From: Chlamydiota bacterium
GTDB taxonomy: Bacteria; Chlamydiota; Chlamydiia; Chlamydiales; Parachlamydiaceae
DNA: 32,723 bases
Assembly: GCA_013287815.1 (NCBI GenBank)
Contig: JABDDC010000019.1
Span: 1-32,723 of the forward strand
Direction of reading: 5' to 3'
Shown here: positions 1-7,467 of the stretch, in pieces
Layout of the letters: each line of letters begins with the position of its first letter
Position numbering within the stretch: position 1 is the stretch's first letter
Notes under the pieces: model-generated
Told to the model about the DNA's origin: nothing
The model's database searches: none
Seen by the model: only the letters and a program-made list of their open reading frames with translations
Translations under genes and position numbers: made by a program

Positions 1-132
1 TTTTTGCATAAAAATGGGAAAAAAACTGAATCGCATCACAAAAACTTCAATGAAAAGCACAAATAAAAGATGAAGGACGAAGTGAAAGCAACGTATCGTT
101 AAAATTTTGCGCGATATCGAGAAAAAGAATGA

Positions 133-151
133 GGCGGCGATTAGAACCGCC
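133..151 (-). terminator. Possible terminator hairpin after the DUF1761 gene
   Basis: A short GC stem (GGCGG at one side, CCGCC at the other, 9-nt loop) lies 15 bases beyond the stop codon of the DUF1761 gene on the minus strand. The bases after it are only moderately T-rich, so this is a weak intrinsic terminator call. The rest of positions 1-165 shows nothing I can name. Confidence 0.35.
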
Positions 152-165
152 ACCCCATTGTCAAA

Positions 166-579
166 TTATTTTAGACCTGAAATCGCAATACCCATGAGGA
201 TCAACGCAACTAACACAAATCCTGAATGGATAAAATAGCTAATGAGGCTCCTTTTACCCCAAAGTACAAAAGAAAATTGAGTGGTTGCAATAAATCCAAT
301 CCAAGCCCAAAGGGCAACGACGACCCCTTTTTCAACAGCATTGGCCTCGCTTACCTCAATGAAGACAGCTAATACATATGACATAATAAGGCCAATGATT
401 AATTCGCCCATCAAACCAACTGTCATATTTTTGTTTTCATGGTCCTTCATTGAAGGATCATGCTTTGCCCACATAGATCCAAATAGCGCGGGCGAATACC
501 AGATAGCCCCTAAAACAAAATAGATCACTGTCGATAAAATAACAGCCCACCAATTAACCGAAATATCTTCTAAAAACAT
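166..579 (-). CDS. DUF1761 family small membrane protein
   Basis: A 137-residue protein that fits the DUF1761 family: an N-terminal hydrophobic segment with the family-like WYSPALFG stretch, then three further hydrophobic segments, giving about four membrane helices and almost no soluble domain. The function of the family is unknown. The start at 579 is preferred because AAGGAG lies 6 bases upstream of that ATG. The open frame continues upstream to a TTG at 627, but that start has no ribosome binding site and would add a basic, non-conserved extension. The gene is monocistronic and divergent from the small basic gene at 802. The family assignment is good; nothing can be said about the role. 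Confidence 0.75.
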   Translation of the reverse strand: MFLEDISVNWWAVILSTVIYFVLGAIWYSPALFGSMWAKHDPSMKDHENKNMTVGLMGELIIGLIMSYVLAVFIEVSEANAVEKGVVVALWAWIGFIATTQFSFVLWGKRSLISYFIHSGFVLVALILMGIAISGLK

Positions 580-801
580 AGAATTCTCCTTTTTTAAACA
601 ACGTTGTGAAAATGTTTTTTTACTCAAAAGGAGAATTTTGGAAAACTATTTTTTCATATTAGCTTTTAGTTTAGGCACAAAGCCTTCCATTTTAGGGTTA
701 TAACAGGAAAATTACCCTTTAGACTTTGCCTCTTTACATTATATGGCTTTTCTCCTATCCTTGTTGAATATTTGAATTATCAAACAAAGTAGGGAGAGTA
801 A

Positions 802-891
802 ATGTCTTCTGTAAAAAAGAAGCGTAAGTACAAAATTGCGAAGCACAAGCGCAAGAAGCGTAGCCGACGCGACCGCCATAAGACCAAATAA
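802..891 (+). CDS. 29-residue, Lys/Arg-rich COX24/bTHX-like ribosomal peptide
   Basis: A very short frame encoding a 29-residue peptide, MSSVKKKRKYKIAKHKRKK followed by an Arg/Lys/His-rich tail; about two thirds of its residues are basic. This matches the AURKAIP1/COX24-domain mini-proteins of Bacteroidetes and Chlamydiae, which resemble bTHX-like small-subunit ribosomal peptides. That relation is from memory and from the KxxKHKRKKR core. A good Shine-Dalgarno AGGGAG sits 6 bases before the ATG. The gene is followed at once by a 33-bp-arm hairpin and then mnmG. The composition is so extreme that a chance frame is unlikely. It is too short for most gene finders and easily missed. Confidence 0.75.
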   Translation: MSSVKKKRKYKIAKHKRKKRSRRDRHKTK

Positions 892-897
892 ATCAAT

Positions 898-978
898 AAT
901 TCGAAATTCGAAATTCGGGATTCGGAAAAAAACTTAAGGTTGCAATTTTTCCGAATTCCGAATTTCGAGTTCCGAATT
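898..978. repeat. 33-bp inverted repeat (hairpin) between the small basic gene and mnmG
   Basis: Arms 898-930 and 946-978 pair at 30 of 33 positions around a 15-base loop, and consist of reiterated ATTCGAA/ATTCGGAA words. The hairpin starts 6 bases after one stop codon and ends 11 bases before the mnmG ATG. It can act as a terminator for the short gene (the left arm ends in A-rich and the right arm begins with five T residues), or it may be an interspersed repeat. Confidence 0.8.
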
Positions 979-989
979 GCATAATTGAT

Positions 990-2822
990 ATGTGGAAATT
1001 TCCAGTTAAATACGATGTTTTAGTCATCGGCGGAGGCCATGCCGGCTGTGAAGCAGCATTGGCTGCTGCACGGATGGGTCTGCGCACACTTCTTTTGACG
1101 ATGAGTCTCGACACCATCGCTAAAATGAGCTGCAATCCTGCCATTGGCGGCATCGCCAAAGGTCATATGGTGCGCGAGATCGACGCCCTGGGTGGCGAGA
1201 TGGCAAAGGTCATTGACATAACCGGTATCCAGTACCGTATGCTCAATGCCACCAAAGGGCCAGCCGTGTGGGCCCCTCGTGCTCAGGCTGATAAGTATGC
1301 TTATCAGATCGAAATGAAACACCGTCTGGAAAAAACTCCCAATCTAGAAATCAAGCAAGGGACTATTGAGGATATCCTAGTCGAAAACGGCAAAGTAACC
1401 GGCGTCATCACTAAGGAAGGCATCTCATACGACTGCCATACTATCATCATCTCATCAGGCACATTCATGCGCGGGCTGCTCCATATCGGCGGCACCAACT
1501 ATTCCGGCGGACGGGCCGGTGACCAGCCTTCCATAGGCATGTCAGCTAGTCTGGAAAACCATGGACTTAAGTTAGGCCGCCTGAAAACGGGGACGCCGCC
1601 GCGAGTCAACAAGCGATCCATTGACTATAGCCTGACCGAAGAGCAGCCAGGAGAAGAAGGGATTAAATTCTCCTACGATGACGAGGGACTGCCACGCCTA
1701 CCGCAAGTCTCCTGCCACATTACCTACACGACCGAAGAGACCAAGCAGATCATTTTAGCAAACATCCACCGTTCGCCCATGTATTCCGGAAAGATCAAGG
1801 GAATTGGCCCCCGCTACTGCCCATCCATTGAAGATAAGGTAGTGCGGTTTTCTGATAAAGAGCGGCATCAGATTTTTTTAGAACCGGAGGGATTAAATAC
1901 CCAGGAAATCTACGTCAACGGTGTTTCCTCGTCACTCCCCTTCGATGTCCAGCATGAATTCATCCACAGCATTCCAGCTTTGCGCCATGCTGAAATTATG
2001 CGGCCGGCCTATGCCATTGAATATGACTATGTGATCAGCGGCCAGATCGACAGCTCGCTTGAATGCAAATCAATCGAAGGACTGTTTTTAGCAGGACAAA
2101 TCAACGGAACATCCGGTTATGAAGAAGCCGCAGGACAAGGACTGATGGCCGGAATCAACGCCGCCAACAAAGTACTGGGCAAACCACCACTCATTTTAAA
2201 GCGGTCGGAAGCCTATATCGGCGTCATGATCGACGACCTTGTCACTAAGGGACTAGACGAGCCTTACAGAATGTTCACCAGCCGGGCAGAACATCGCCTT
2301 TTGCTGCGTCAGGACAATGCTGATTTGCGCCTTAGGCATTTTGGCTATGAGGCTGGGCTGATCGACCAGAAGCGCTACGACCGCGTTTGCGAAAAGAAGA
2401 GAGTGATGGAAGAAGAAACGGCACGGCTGACAAAGGTCTTCAAGCAAGTCGACGGCAAAGGCTATTCGCTGGCACAACTGCTCTGCCGTCCTGAGAATAC
2501 ATATGCTTCTCTTTTGCAAACCTACCCTGAAGGTCTCCATGACTTTGATCCTGACATCAACTTCCAAATCGAACTTAACATCAAATATGCCGGCTATATC
2601 GATCGTCAGAACATCGAAGTGGAAAAGCTATCCCATGTCGAGCAAATATTGATTCCGGCCGGATTCGATTACGCTGCCGTCCAAGGGCTACGCAACGAGG
2701 CCCGCCAAAAGCTAGGACAGGTGAACCCAAAGAATCTCGGACAGGCTTTGCGTATATCCGGCGTTTCCCCATCTGATGCATCGATCTTGATGATTGCGCT
2801 CACGAAAAATGCCAAAGTATGA
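990..2822 (+). CDS. mnmG: tRNA uridine-5-carboxymethylaminomethyl modification enzyme MnmG (GidA)
   Basis: Full-length 610-residue MnmG, the FAD-dependent partner of MnmE that builds the cmnm5 group on wobble U34 of several tRNAs, using methylenetetrahydrofolate and NADH in the cytoplasm. The N-terminal dinucleotide-binding loop GGGHAGCEAA lies at residues 14-23. The RxGxxxxTGTPPRV-like region (RLKTGTPPRVN) and the family block MRPAYAIEYDYV are present, as is the C-terminal helical domain used for MnmE/tRNA contact (LRISGVSPSDAS). No strong Shine-Dalgarno precedes the ATG, which lies just beyond a large hairpin. The stop codon overlaps the lplA start (ATGA), implying translational coupling. 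I recall the same gidA-lplA order in Chlamydia. Nothing is missing. Confidence 0.97.
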   Translation: MWKFPVKYDVLVIGGGHAGCEAALAAARMGLRTLLLTMSLDTIAKMSCNPAIGGIAKGHMVREIDALGGEMAKVIDITGIQYRMLNATKGPAVWAPRAQADKYAYQIEMKHRLEKTPNLEIKQGTIEDILVENGKVTGVITKEGISYDCHTIIISSGTFMRGLLHIGGTNYSGGRAGDQPSIGMSASLENHGLKLGRLKTGTPPRVNKRSIDYSLTEEQPGEEGIKFSYDDEGLPRLPQVSCHITYTTEETKQIILANIHRSPMYSGKIKGIGPRYCPSIEDKVVRFSDKERHQIFLEPEGLNTQEIYVNGVSSSLPFDVQHEFIHSIPALRHAEIMRPAYAIEYDYVISGQIDSSLECKSIEGLFLAGQINGTSGYEEAAGQGLMAGINAANKVLGKPPLILKRSEAYIGVMIDDLVTKGLDEPYRMFTSRAEHRLLLRQDNADLRLRHFGYEAGLIDQKRYDRVCEKKRVMEEETARLTKVFKQVDGKGYSLAQLLCRPENTYASLLQTYPEGLHDFDPDINFQIELNIKYAGYIDRQNIEVEKLSHVEQILIPAGFDYAAVQGLRNEARQKLGQVNPKNLGQALRISGVSPSDASILMIALTKNAKV

Positions 2823-3514
2823 ACCTATTGCAGCTTGAAGGTGCTCCCATCCTGGAACAACTGCAGATTGAAGAAGCGCTTCTCAGAGCTGATAAGCGAA
2901 ACTGGTGCATCGTCAATCAAGGCTCCTCCCCCGCCATTGTCATGGGCATTTCCGGTAAACCTGAACATCTCATCGACAACGAAAAATGGAAGCAGGCACC
3001 CATCCCCGTCATCAAACGATTCAGCGGAGGCGGCACTGTGGTCATCGATGAGAACACGCTGTTTGTCACTTTCATCTGCAACACCGACTTTGTCCCAGTC
3101 TCCCCCTTTCCTGAATCTATCATGCGCTGGACAGAAGCGCTTTATCGCCCCATTTTCGGCAATTCATTTGCGCTGAAGGAAAACGATTACGTCCTGGCTG
3201 AAAAGAAATTTGGCGGCAACGCCCAGTCGATCATCAAAAACCGGTGGCTCCATCATAGTTCATTCCTTTGGGACTACTGCCCAAAAAAGATGGATTATCT
3301 TCTGATGCCTCCTAAAACACCTCAATACCGCAATGGTAGGCCACATGGCGATTTCCTGTGCAAACTGGCCGATCGATGGCCATGCAAAATGGAATTTCAA
3401 AAAAAGCTCACGGAACATCTGAAAAATTATTTGAATATGAATCAAGTTGAGAAAGGTGAAATTATAGAGCTGCTTTCATTGCCTCATCGGAAAGCAACGA
3501 TGCTTTATTCCTGA
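2819..3514 (+). CDS. lplA: Lipoate-protein ligase A family protein
   Basis: A 231-residue member of the biotin/lipoate protein ligase fold family. It activates lipoate with ATP and attaches it to E2/GcvH lysines. Visible motifs are the RFSGGGTVV stretch near residue 69 (the RRxSGGGxV lipoate-AMP loop) and KKFGGNAQS near residue 121, which carries the conserved lysine of the KIGGNAQ motif. It is shorter than E. coli LplA and lacks most of the C-terminal accessory domain, so it may need a separate partner or act as an octanoyl/lipoyl transferase. Its start overlaps the mnmG stop by four bases. The MITE-like repeat begins 9 bases after its stop codon, so that element probably supplies the transcript end. 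Confidence 0.88.
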   Translation: MNLLQLEGAPILEQLQIEEALLRADKRNWCIVNQGSSPAIVMGISGKPEHLIDNEKWKQAPIPVIKRFSGGGTVVIDENTLFVTFICNTDFVPVSPFPESIMRWTEALYRPIFGNSFALKENDYVLAEKKFGGNAQSIIKNRWLHHSSFLWDYCPKKMDYLLMPPKTPQYRNGRPHGDFLCKLADRWPCKMEFQKKLTEHLKNYLNMNQVEKGEIIELLSLPHRKATMLYS

Positions 3515-3523
3515 CTACTCCTG

Positions 3524-3745
3524 CTGAGATTCGGAGTAGGAACGAGATGTCAGAGATACCGTTTGGGTATAGGAAAGTGGCTCTAGTAAGGGTTGGCTAG
3601 AAAGTTGTATAGAAGATTTTACCGCGGAGCCGCAGAGATCGCTGAGCAAGCGCAGAGAGATTTTGATCGTAGAAAAAACTCTCTGCGTTTGCTCAGCGAT
3701 CTCTGCGGCTCCGCGGTTATAATGACGATAAGTACCTACTCCGAA
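3524..3745. mobile_element. MITE-like element, copy 1 (right end lost)
   Basis: 222 bases identical to 5382-5603. It begins with CTGAGATTCGGAGTAGG and ends in CCTACTCCGAA, which is the inverted complement of its start without the last six bases (TCTCAG) of the terminal repeat. The interior holds a hairpin with 39-bp arms (3621-3659 and 3679-3717, one mismatch). No target duplication is visible around this copy. It encodes nothing credible; the short frames inside are by-products of the hairpin. Confidence 0.85.
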
Positions 3746-3829
3746 CACCTTAAATGTATTTCTATATGGTCATCTGTTTAAACGACTAGAGGCCGATCTT
3801 GACATAACTCAATTTTTGGCCCCTTTCAT

Positions 3830-5197
3830 CTACTTTTTTGCTCGTTTATAGCGTGTTGCTCGTCCGTGTCCATTTTTAGATAAAATGCCTTGCAAGACTA
3901 ATTTGGCTAGGATACGGCTGGCTGTCGCTCGAGATACCGACAGTGATCTAATAACGTCAGCAGCCACGATTTCATCACTGATTAACAGAAGCTTCATCAC
4001 TCTTTGTTCCGGAGCTTCATCTGCAATAATTTGATGTTGAATGGTACGTCGAGGCAGGATGCATTTAACGAAACCGGGCCCCTCTAAAACTATAGGTTTT
4101 GGGAGATGCGCTTCCCGATAGGTTTTGAATAAAGTTAAGAATCCAGACCCTAGTTTTTCAATATAACCCGCTTCGCGTAGAATGCGTGAAATCAAAAAAT
4201 TGCGAATGTATGTTAGTCCCATTTCGAGATTGGATGAATTAAGAGGTCCCGGAAATATACCAGGGGTAAATATTTCGATTCGATCATCATAGATGGCCAC
4301 TTTGGTTGGTCCCGGCAAATTATAGTCGCGATGCAAAACGGCATTTAGAATCACCTCCCTCAAGGCAATTTCCGGGATCTCGAGTTGTTCATTCCGAGCC
4401 CTTGCTCCTTCAATCGTGAATTGGCGATTCAAACGACTGATTACAAAAGCAACGCACTCTTCAAATTGATCAAATAACGTTTTTGTAAAGTCTCGAGTGG
4501 CAATCACATCACGACCGTTAGTGCCTTTAAAATGCGTTCCAATAATGAACGCCTCACTGAGGAAGTCTTGAGGGATTTTTCCAAACAACAAGATACCTCC
4601 AAGTGATGGAGAAAGGCGTTGATGTTCTTTGATGAGAATTTTGTAGTGGATCATGAGTTCTTCAAGGGAGGCTTGCAGATTCTCCTCCGATTTTTGTATC
4701 CGATTACGAAAGAATCTCTCCACAGCTTCCATATTGAGATCTTTAACAGAGGCATGGTATATTGGTTTTATATCTGATGATTTACCCTTTGACTGCCACT
4801 TGAGCTCCTGGATAATTTCTGCTGTGGCTTTCTTAGTTTGACGGCCCATTCGCAAATAGGTTCCCTCATCAACTCCCTTAGACACTAAAAAATAGGGTTT
4901 ATTCATCCCTTCAGATACTTCTATGAGTAGAATAAGTTTATCGTCTATGCGTTGTGTATGGATATCTGCTATGATGAATGGAGAGCAGTTATGGAAAATG
5001 GATTGTTGTATACCCTCGATGAGATTATCAACTTCATTTTCGGATACTCCCAAAATTTCACCACCATCGTCTACTCCTATAACTAGACGTCCCCCATACA
5101 GATTGCAAAATCCAATGACGGTTTTAGTTAATTCCTGTTTGGTGGGTACAGCTCGCTTAAACTCGAGAATAGAAGATTCATGACCTGGATATTTCAT
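3830..5197 (-). CDS. AlbA_2 (Schlafen-type) domain ATPase-like transcriptional regulator
   Basis: A 455-residue protein with three recognisable parts. Residues about 1-120 form an AlbA_2 domain, shown by ESSILEFKRAV and NLYGGRLVIGVDDGG. Residues about 270-385 match the HATPase_c_4 region, shown by LREVILNAVLHRDYN, DRIEIFTPG and IEKLGSGF. A C-terminal winged helix (about 395-450) contains SVSRATASRILAKLV. Such proteins are usually annotated as putative transcriptional regulators or ATP-dependent DNA helicase-related; the activity of most is unknown. The start is supported by GAGG 6 bases upstream. That ribosome site lies inside one of a set of TTGAGGCAA/CTCAATTGCAT sites, so the protein probably represses itself (inference). 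The gene is bracketed by two identical MITE-like repeats and interrupts conserved chlamydial genes, which suggests acquisition by transfer. Confidence 0.85.
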   Translation of the reverse strand: MKYPGHESSILEFKRAVPTKQELTKTVIGFCNLYGGRLVIGVDDGGEILGVSENEVDNLIEGIQQSIFHNCSPFIIADIHTQRIDDKLILLIEVSEGMNKPYFLVSKGVDEGTYLRMGRQTKKATAEIIQELKWQSKGKSSDIKPIYHASVKDLNMEAVERFFRNRIQKSEENLQASLEELMIHYKILIKEHQRLSPSLGGILLFGKIPQDFLSEAFIIGTHFKGTNGRDVIATRDFTKTLFDQFEECVAFVISRLNRQFTIEGARARNEQLEIPEIALREVILNAVLHRDYNLPGPTKVAIYDDRIEIFTPGIFPGPLNSSNLEMGLTYIRNFLISRILREAGYIEKLGSGFLTLFKTYREAHLPKPIVLEGPGFVKCILPRRTIQHQIIADEAPEQRVMKLLLISDEIVAADVIRSLSVSRATASRILAKLVLQGILSKNGHGRATRYKRAKK

Positions 5198-5200
5198 CTA

Positions 5201-5307
5201 TTGCCTCAATTGCATTATTATTGCCTCAAAGTATCATAATTGATGCAATTGAGTCAATCAAGAAATTAAAATCGTCTCAATTGCATCACATTTACCTCAA
5301 TGAGGCA
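5201..5307 (-). promoter_or_regulatory. Operator array and promoter of the AlbA_2 gene
   Basis: Five related sites lie within 107 bases upstream of the start codon: TTGCCTCAATTGCAT at 5201-5215, TTGCCTCAA at 5221-5229, a near-palindrome TTGATGCAATTGAGTCAA at 5240-5257, GTCTCAATTGCATCA at 5274-5288, and TTACCTCAATGAGGCAA at 5291-5307. On the minus strand TTGACT (5252-5257) and GATACT (5230-5235), 16 bases apart, make a plausible promoter embedded in the sites. One site overlaps the ribosome binding site. Confidence 0.7.
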
Positions 5308-5381
5308 ATTTATTTCAGAACCTTCGGCGCTACACAATAGGCTATAAACCAATTCGTTCTGAGGGTTGAAAACCCGGTATA

Positions 5382-5609
5382 CTGAGATTCGGAGTAGGAA
5401 CGAGATGTCAGAGATACCGTTTGGGTATAGGAAAGTGGCTCTAGTAAGGGTTGGCTAGAAAGTTGTATAGAAGATTTTACCGCGGAGCCGCAGAGATCGC
5501 TGAGCAAGCGCAGAGAGATTTTGATCGTAGAAAAAACTCTCTGCGTTTGCTCAGCGATCTCTGCGGCTCCGCGGTTATAATGACGATAAGTACCTACTCC
5601 GAATCTCAG
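5382..5609. mobile_element. MITE-like element, copy 2 (intact, with target duplication)
   Basis: A 228-base element bounded by perfect 17-bp terminal inverted repeats (CTGAGATTCGGAGTAGG and its complement) and flanked on both sides by the 8-base direct repeat CCGGTATA (5374-5381 and 5610-5617). It contains the same 39-bp-arm hairpin as copy 1 (5479-5517 and 5537-5575). It has no coding capacity, so it must be moved by a transposase elsewhere in the genome. It lies 17 bases past the stop codon of the glycosyltransferase gene. Confidence 0.9.
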
Positions 5610-5626
5610 CCGGTATAGGATAGCAT

Positions 5627-7132
5627 TTACCAAAAATTGATTTCTTCCGGGAGTCTTTGGCAGTTGCGGCATTTGAAGAAGATGGCTCCTTTTACAACTG
5701 AAAAATCATCTTCTTTCAGTGGTTCGAATCCAAGATATTCAACCTCTCCAAAATATTTATTCAATTCTGTTTGATAGAAGTCAATTTTTTGTTTGAGATC
5801 GCGCTCCAGGTAAGGAGAATTTTCAATCCAGACAAAATAGCCCTCTTTATTTTTATCTTCCGATTCGATGCCAGGCCAGTAGGAAAACTGGTTTCGTCTG
5901 ACACCGGCTAGATTGACGAAATAGGCCTGCTTTTGTCCCGGACCGTAAAAGCTCAGTATGCTGGTGGTCTGGTATTTGTCGCTGAAAAGAAAATTCTTGT
6001 TGGGGTCGTAGCCTTTGCCTGCTAGGGCTTTATCAAGATTATTCCATCCCTGATGATGTTTGAATGGGTTTAACCTCGGCGAAAATGGGACAAATAATAT
6101 CAAGATGATCAAGCTGAGGGATAGTGCAATGCCTCCCTGTATCCATAACCATTTGTTTTTTTCCCATTGATTGATCTTCCAGCCCATGACCACAAATGCG
6201 GTCGGATAAGCAAAGATAGCCCAGTTGCCCTGGATCTTTTGGAAGAGCGAAAGGCTGATGGCAAGTGCCAGGCAGGACAAGGTGACCAGACCACAAAAGA
6301 AGACCGGCGGTGTCACAATCTTTCTCTGTTTCATCCACGATGCCATGCTGATAATAAAAATAGCAAAAATGATAGGTGATAGTAAAGCCGCTTGTGCTCC
6401 AATGAAATCGAAGAAATTACTGCCAGCCTTAGCCTGGGCCCCCTGAATGGTGGAAAAGACATGGCGGAAAGTCGCCCAGTCATGCGTCCAGTTCCACCAG
6501 ACGCTAGGCAATAAAGCGATCAGTGAAACCAATACTCCATTCAACACAGCCGTCATTTTTTGGTATGGGAAATAACTCCTCCAGCAAACCAGATAGAAAA
6601 TCCAAAACAGGTACATGGGCCATTTGAATAAGGCTCCGCCCATGATTAAGGCTCCAACAAGTAGCGGATGAGGCTCTCGCAAAGCCGCTAAGGCCGACAC
6701 CACACACAGACAAGCCAGGGACCAAAACAGCAGCATCCCCACGTCGGTGATCGCCATGAAAGACCCGAGAAATCCCATCGGTGCCATAGCCATTAGAAGG
6801 GCTGACCAGAAACAGGTGCCGGGCTTTAATCGGCATTTGCTGCAAAGGAAAAAAATGACCACTGACTGGGCAAAGGAAAACACGATTGACATAAAGCGGA
6901 TGCCTAGCTCTGTGTCGCCAAATAATTGAGTGCCTAACCAAATTTGCCAGGCTATGCCGGGAGGTTTGCTATAGTAGCCCAAGTCAAGCGCCTTGCTCCA
7001 AGTCCAATACTGAGCTTCGTCAGGGACTAAGCCGATGCTGCCATAAATAATGAGGCAAGTCATAGCTATCGCTTTCACAAATAGTACTAAGCAGAGCAGT
7101 TTAAAATAATGTATTTTCTGATGATTAAACAT
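5627..7132 (-). CDS. GT39/PMT-type polyprenyl-phosphate-sugar glycosyltransferase
   Basis: A 501-residue polytopic membrane protein of the ArnT/PMT_2 (glycosyltransferase 39/83) type. The first extracytoplasmic loop carries the acidic pair and aromatic run PDEAQYWTWS followed by GYYSKPPG, as in lipid-linked-sugar transferases. About 11-12 hydrophobic segments follow, and a soluble C-terminal domain (from about residue 365) includes DPNKNFLFSDKYQT and GVRRNQFSYWPG. These enzymes transfer a sugar from a polyprenyl phosphate donor to lipid A, lipids or proteins on the periplasmic face; the acceptor here cannot be told. It is monocistronic, with only a weak ribosome site. The extreme C-terminus (CRNCQRLPEE) has a Cys pair of unknown meaning. 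Confidence 0.85.
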   Translation of the reverse strand: MFNHQKIHYFKLLCLVLFVKAIAMTCLIIYGSIGLVPDEAQYWTWSKALDLGYYSKPPGIAWQIWLGTQLFGDTELGIRFMSIVFSFAQSVVIFFLCSKCRLKPGTCFWSALLMAMAPMGFLGSFMAITDVGMLLFWSLACLCVVSALAALREPHPLLVGALIMGGALFKWPMYLFWIFYLVCWRSYFPYQKMTAVLNGVLVSLIALLPSVWWNWTHDWATFRHVFSTIQGAQAKAGSNFFDFIGAQAALLSPIIFAIFIISMASWMKQRKIVTPPVFFCGLVTLSCLALAISLSLFQKIQGNWAIFAYPTAFVVMGWKINQWEKNKWLWIQGGIALSLSLIILILFVPFSPRLNPFKHHQGWNNLDKALAGKGYDPNKNFLFSDKYQTTSILSFYGPGQKQAYFVNLAGVRRNQFSYWPGIESEDKNKEGYFVWIENSPYLERDLKQKIDFYQTELNKYFGEVEYLGFEPLKEDDFSVVKGAIFFKCRNCQRLPEEINFW

Positions 7133-7200
7133 AACCTACATAATATCAAAAAGAAAATAAATGCGGAATGGTGTTTTGCTTATTCCTTTACAATCGCTGT

Positions 7201-7405
7201 GAAAAAATAGGGCGGCGCAGCCGCTTTTGGAGTGCGCCGGCTCCGCCGGCGCTTTGTTATTAGCAACATTGATGAGCAGATAATCGTTGTTGAAGGCCAT
7301 TATAGCATATCCTACGATACGTTTTGCGTTTCATGAGTGTGTGTAATAACAAAGCGCCGGCAGAGCCGACGCACTCCAAAAGCAGCTGCGCCGCCCTATT
7401 TTTTC
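7201..7405. repeat. Large inverted repeat with 62-bp arms
   Basis: Arms 7201-7262 and 7344-7405 pair with about three mismatches; the 81-base spacer is not palindromic. The arms are GC-rich (GGGCGGCGCAGCCGC, GCGCCGGCTCCGCC) in an otherwise AT-rich gap. It fills most of the 335-base gap between the efflux gene stop at 7468 and the glycosyltransferase start at 7132. No frame or promoter stands out in the gap. It could be a MITE-like element or a strong transcription barrier. Confidence 0.85.
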
Positions 7406-7467
7406 GTAGCCTCTCTGCGCCGCCTTCTGGTACCATTGAGAGAACCATTCTCATTGAAATACTGTCA

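Noticed and set aside
3515-3781. Open frames on both strands across the MITE (and again at 5310-5672) with text such as SLRLLSDLCGSAV
   Set aside because: They are translations of the hairpin arms, lack ribosome sites, and appear in both copies on both strands because the element is palindromic.
3524-5609. Composite transposon made of two MITE copies carrying the AlbA_2 gene
   Set aside because: The 8-bp duplication flanks copy 2 alone; the bases left of copy 1 do not match those right of copy 2, so two separate insertions are simpler.
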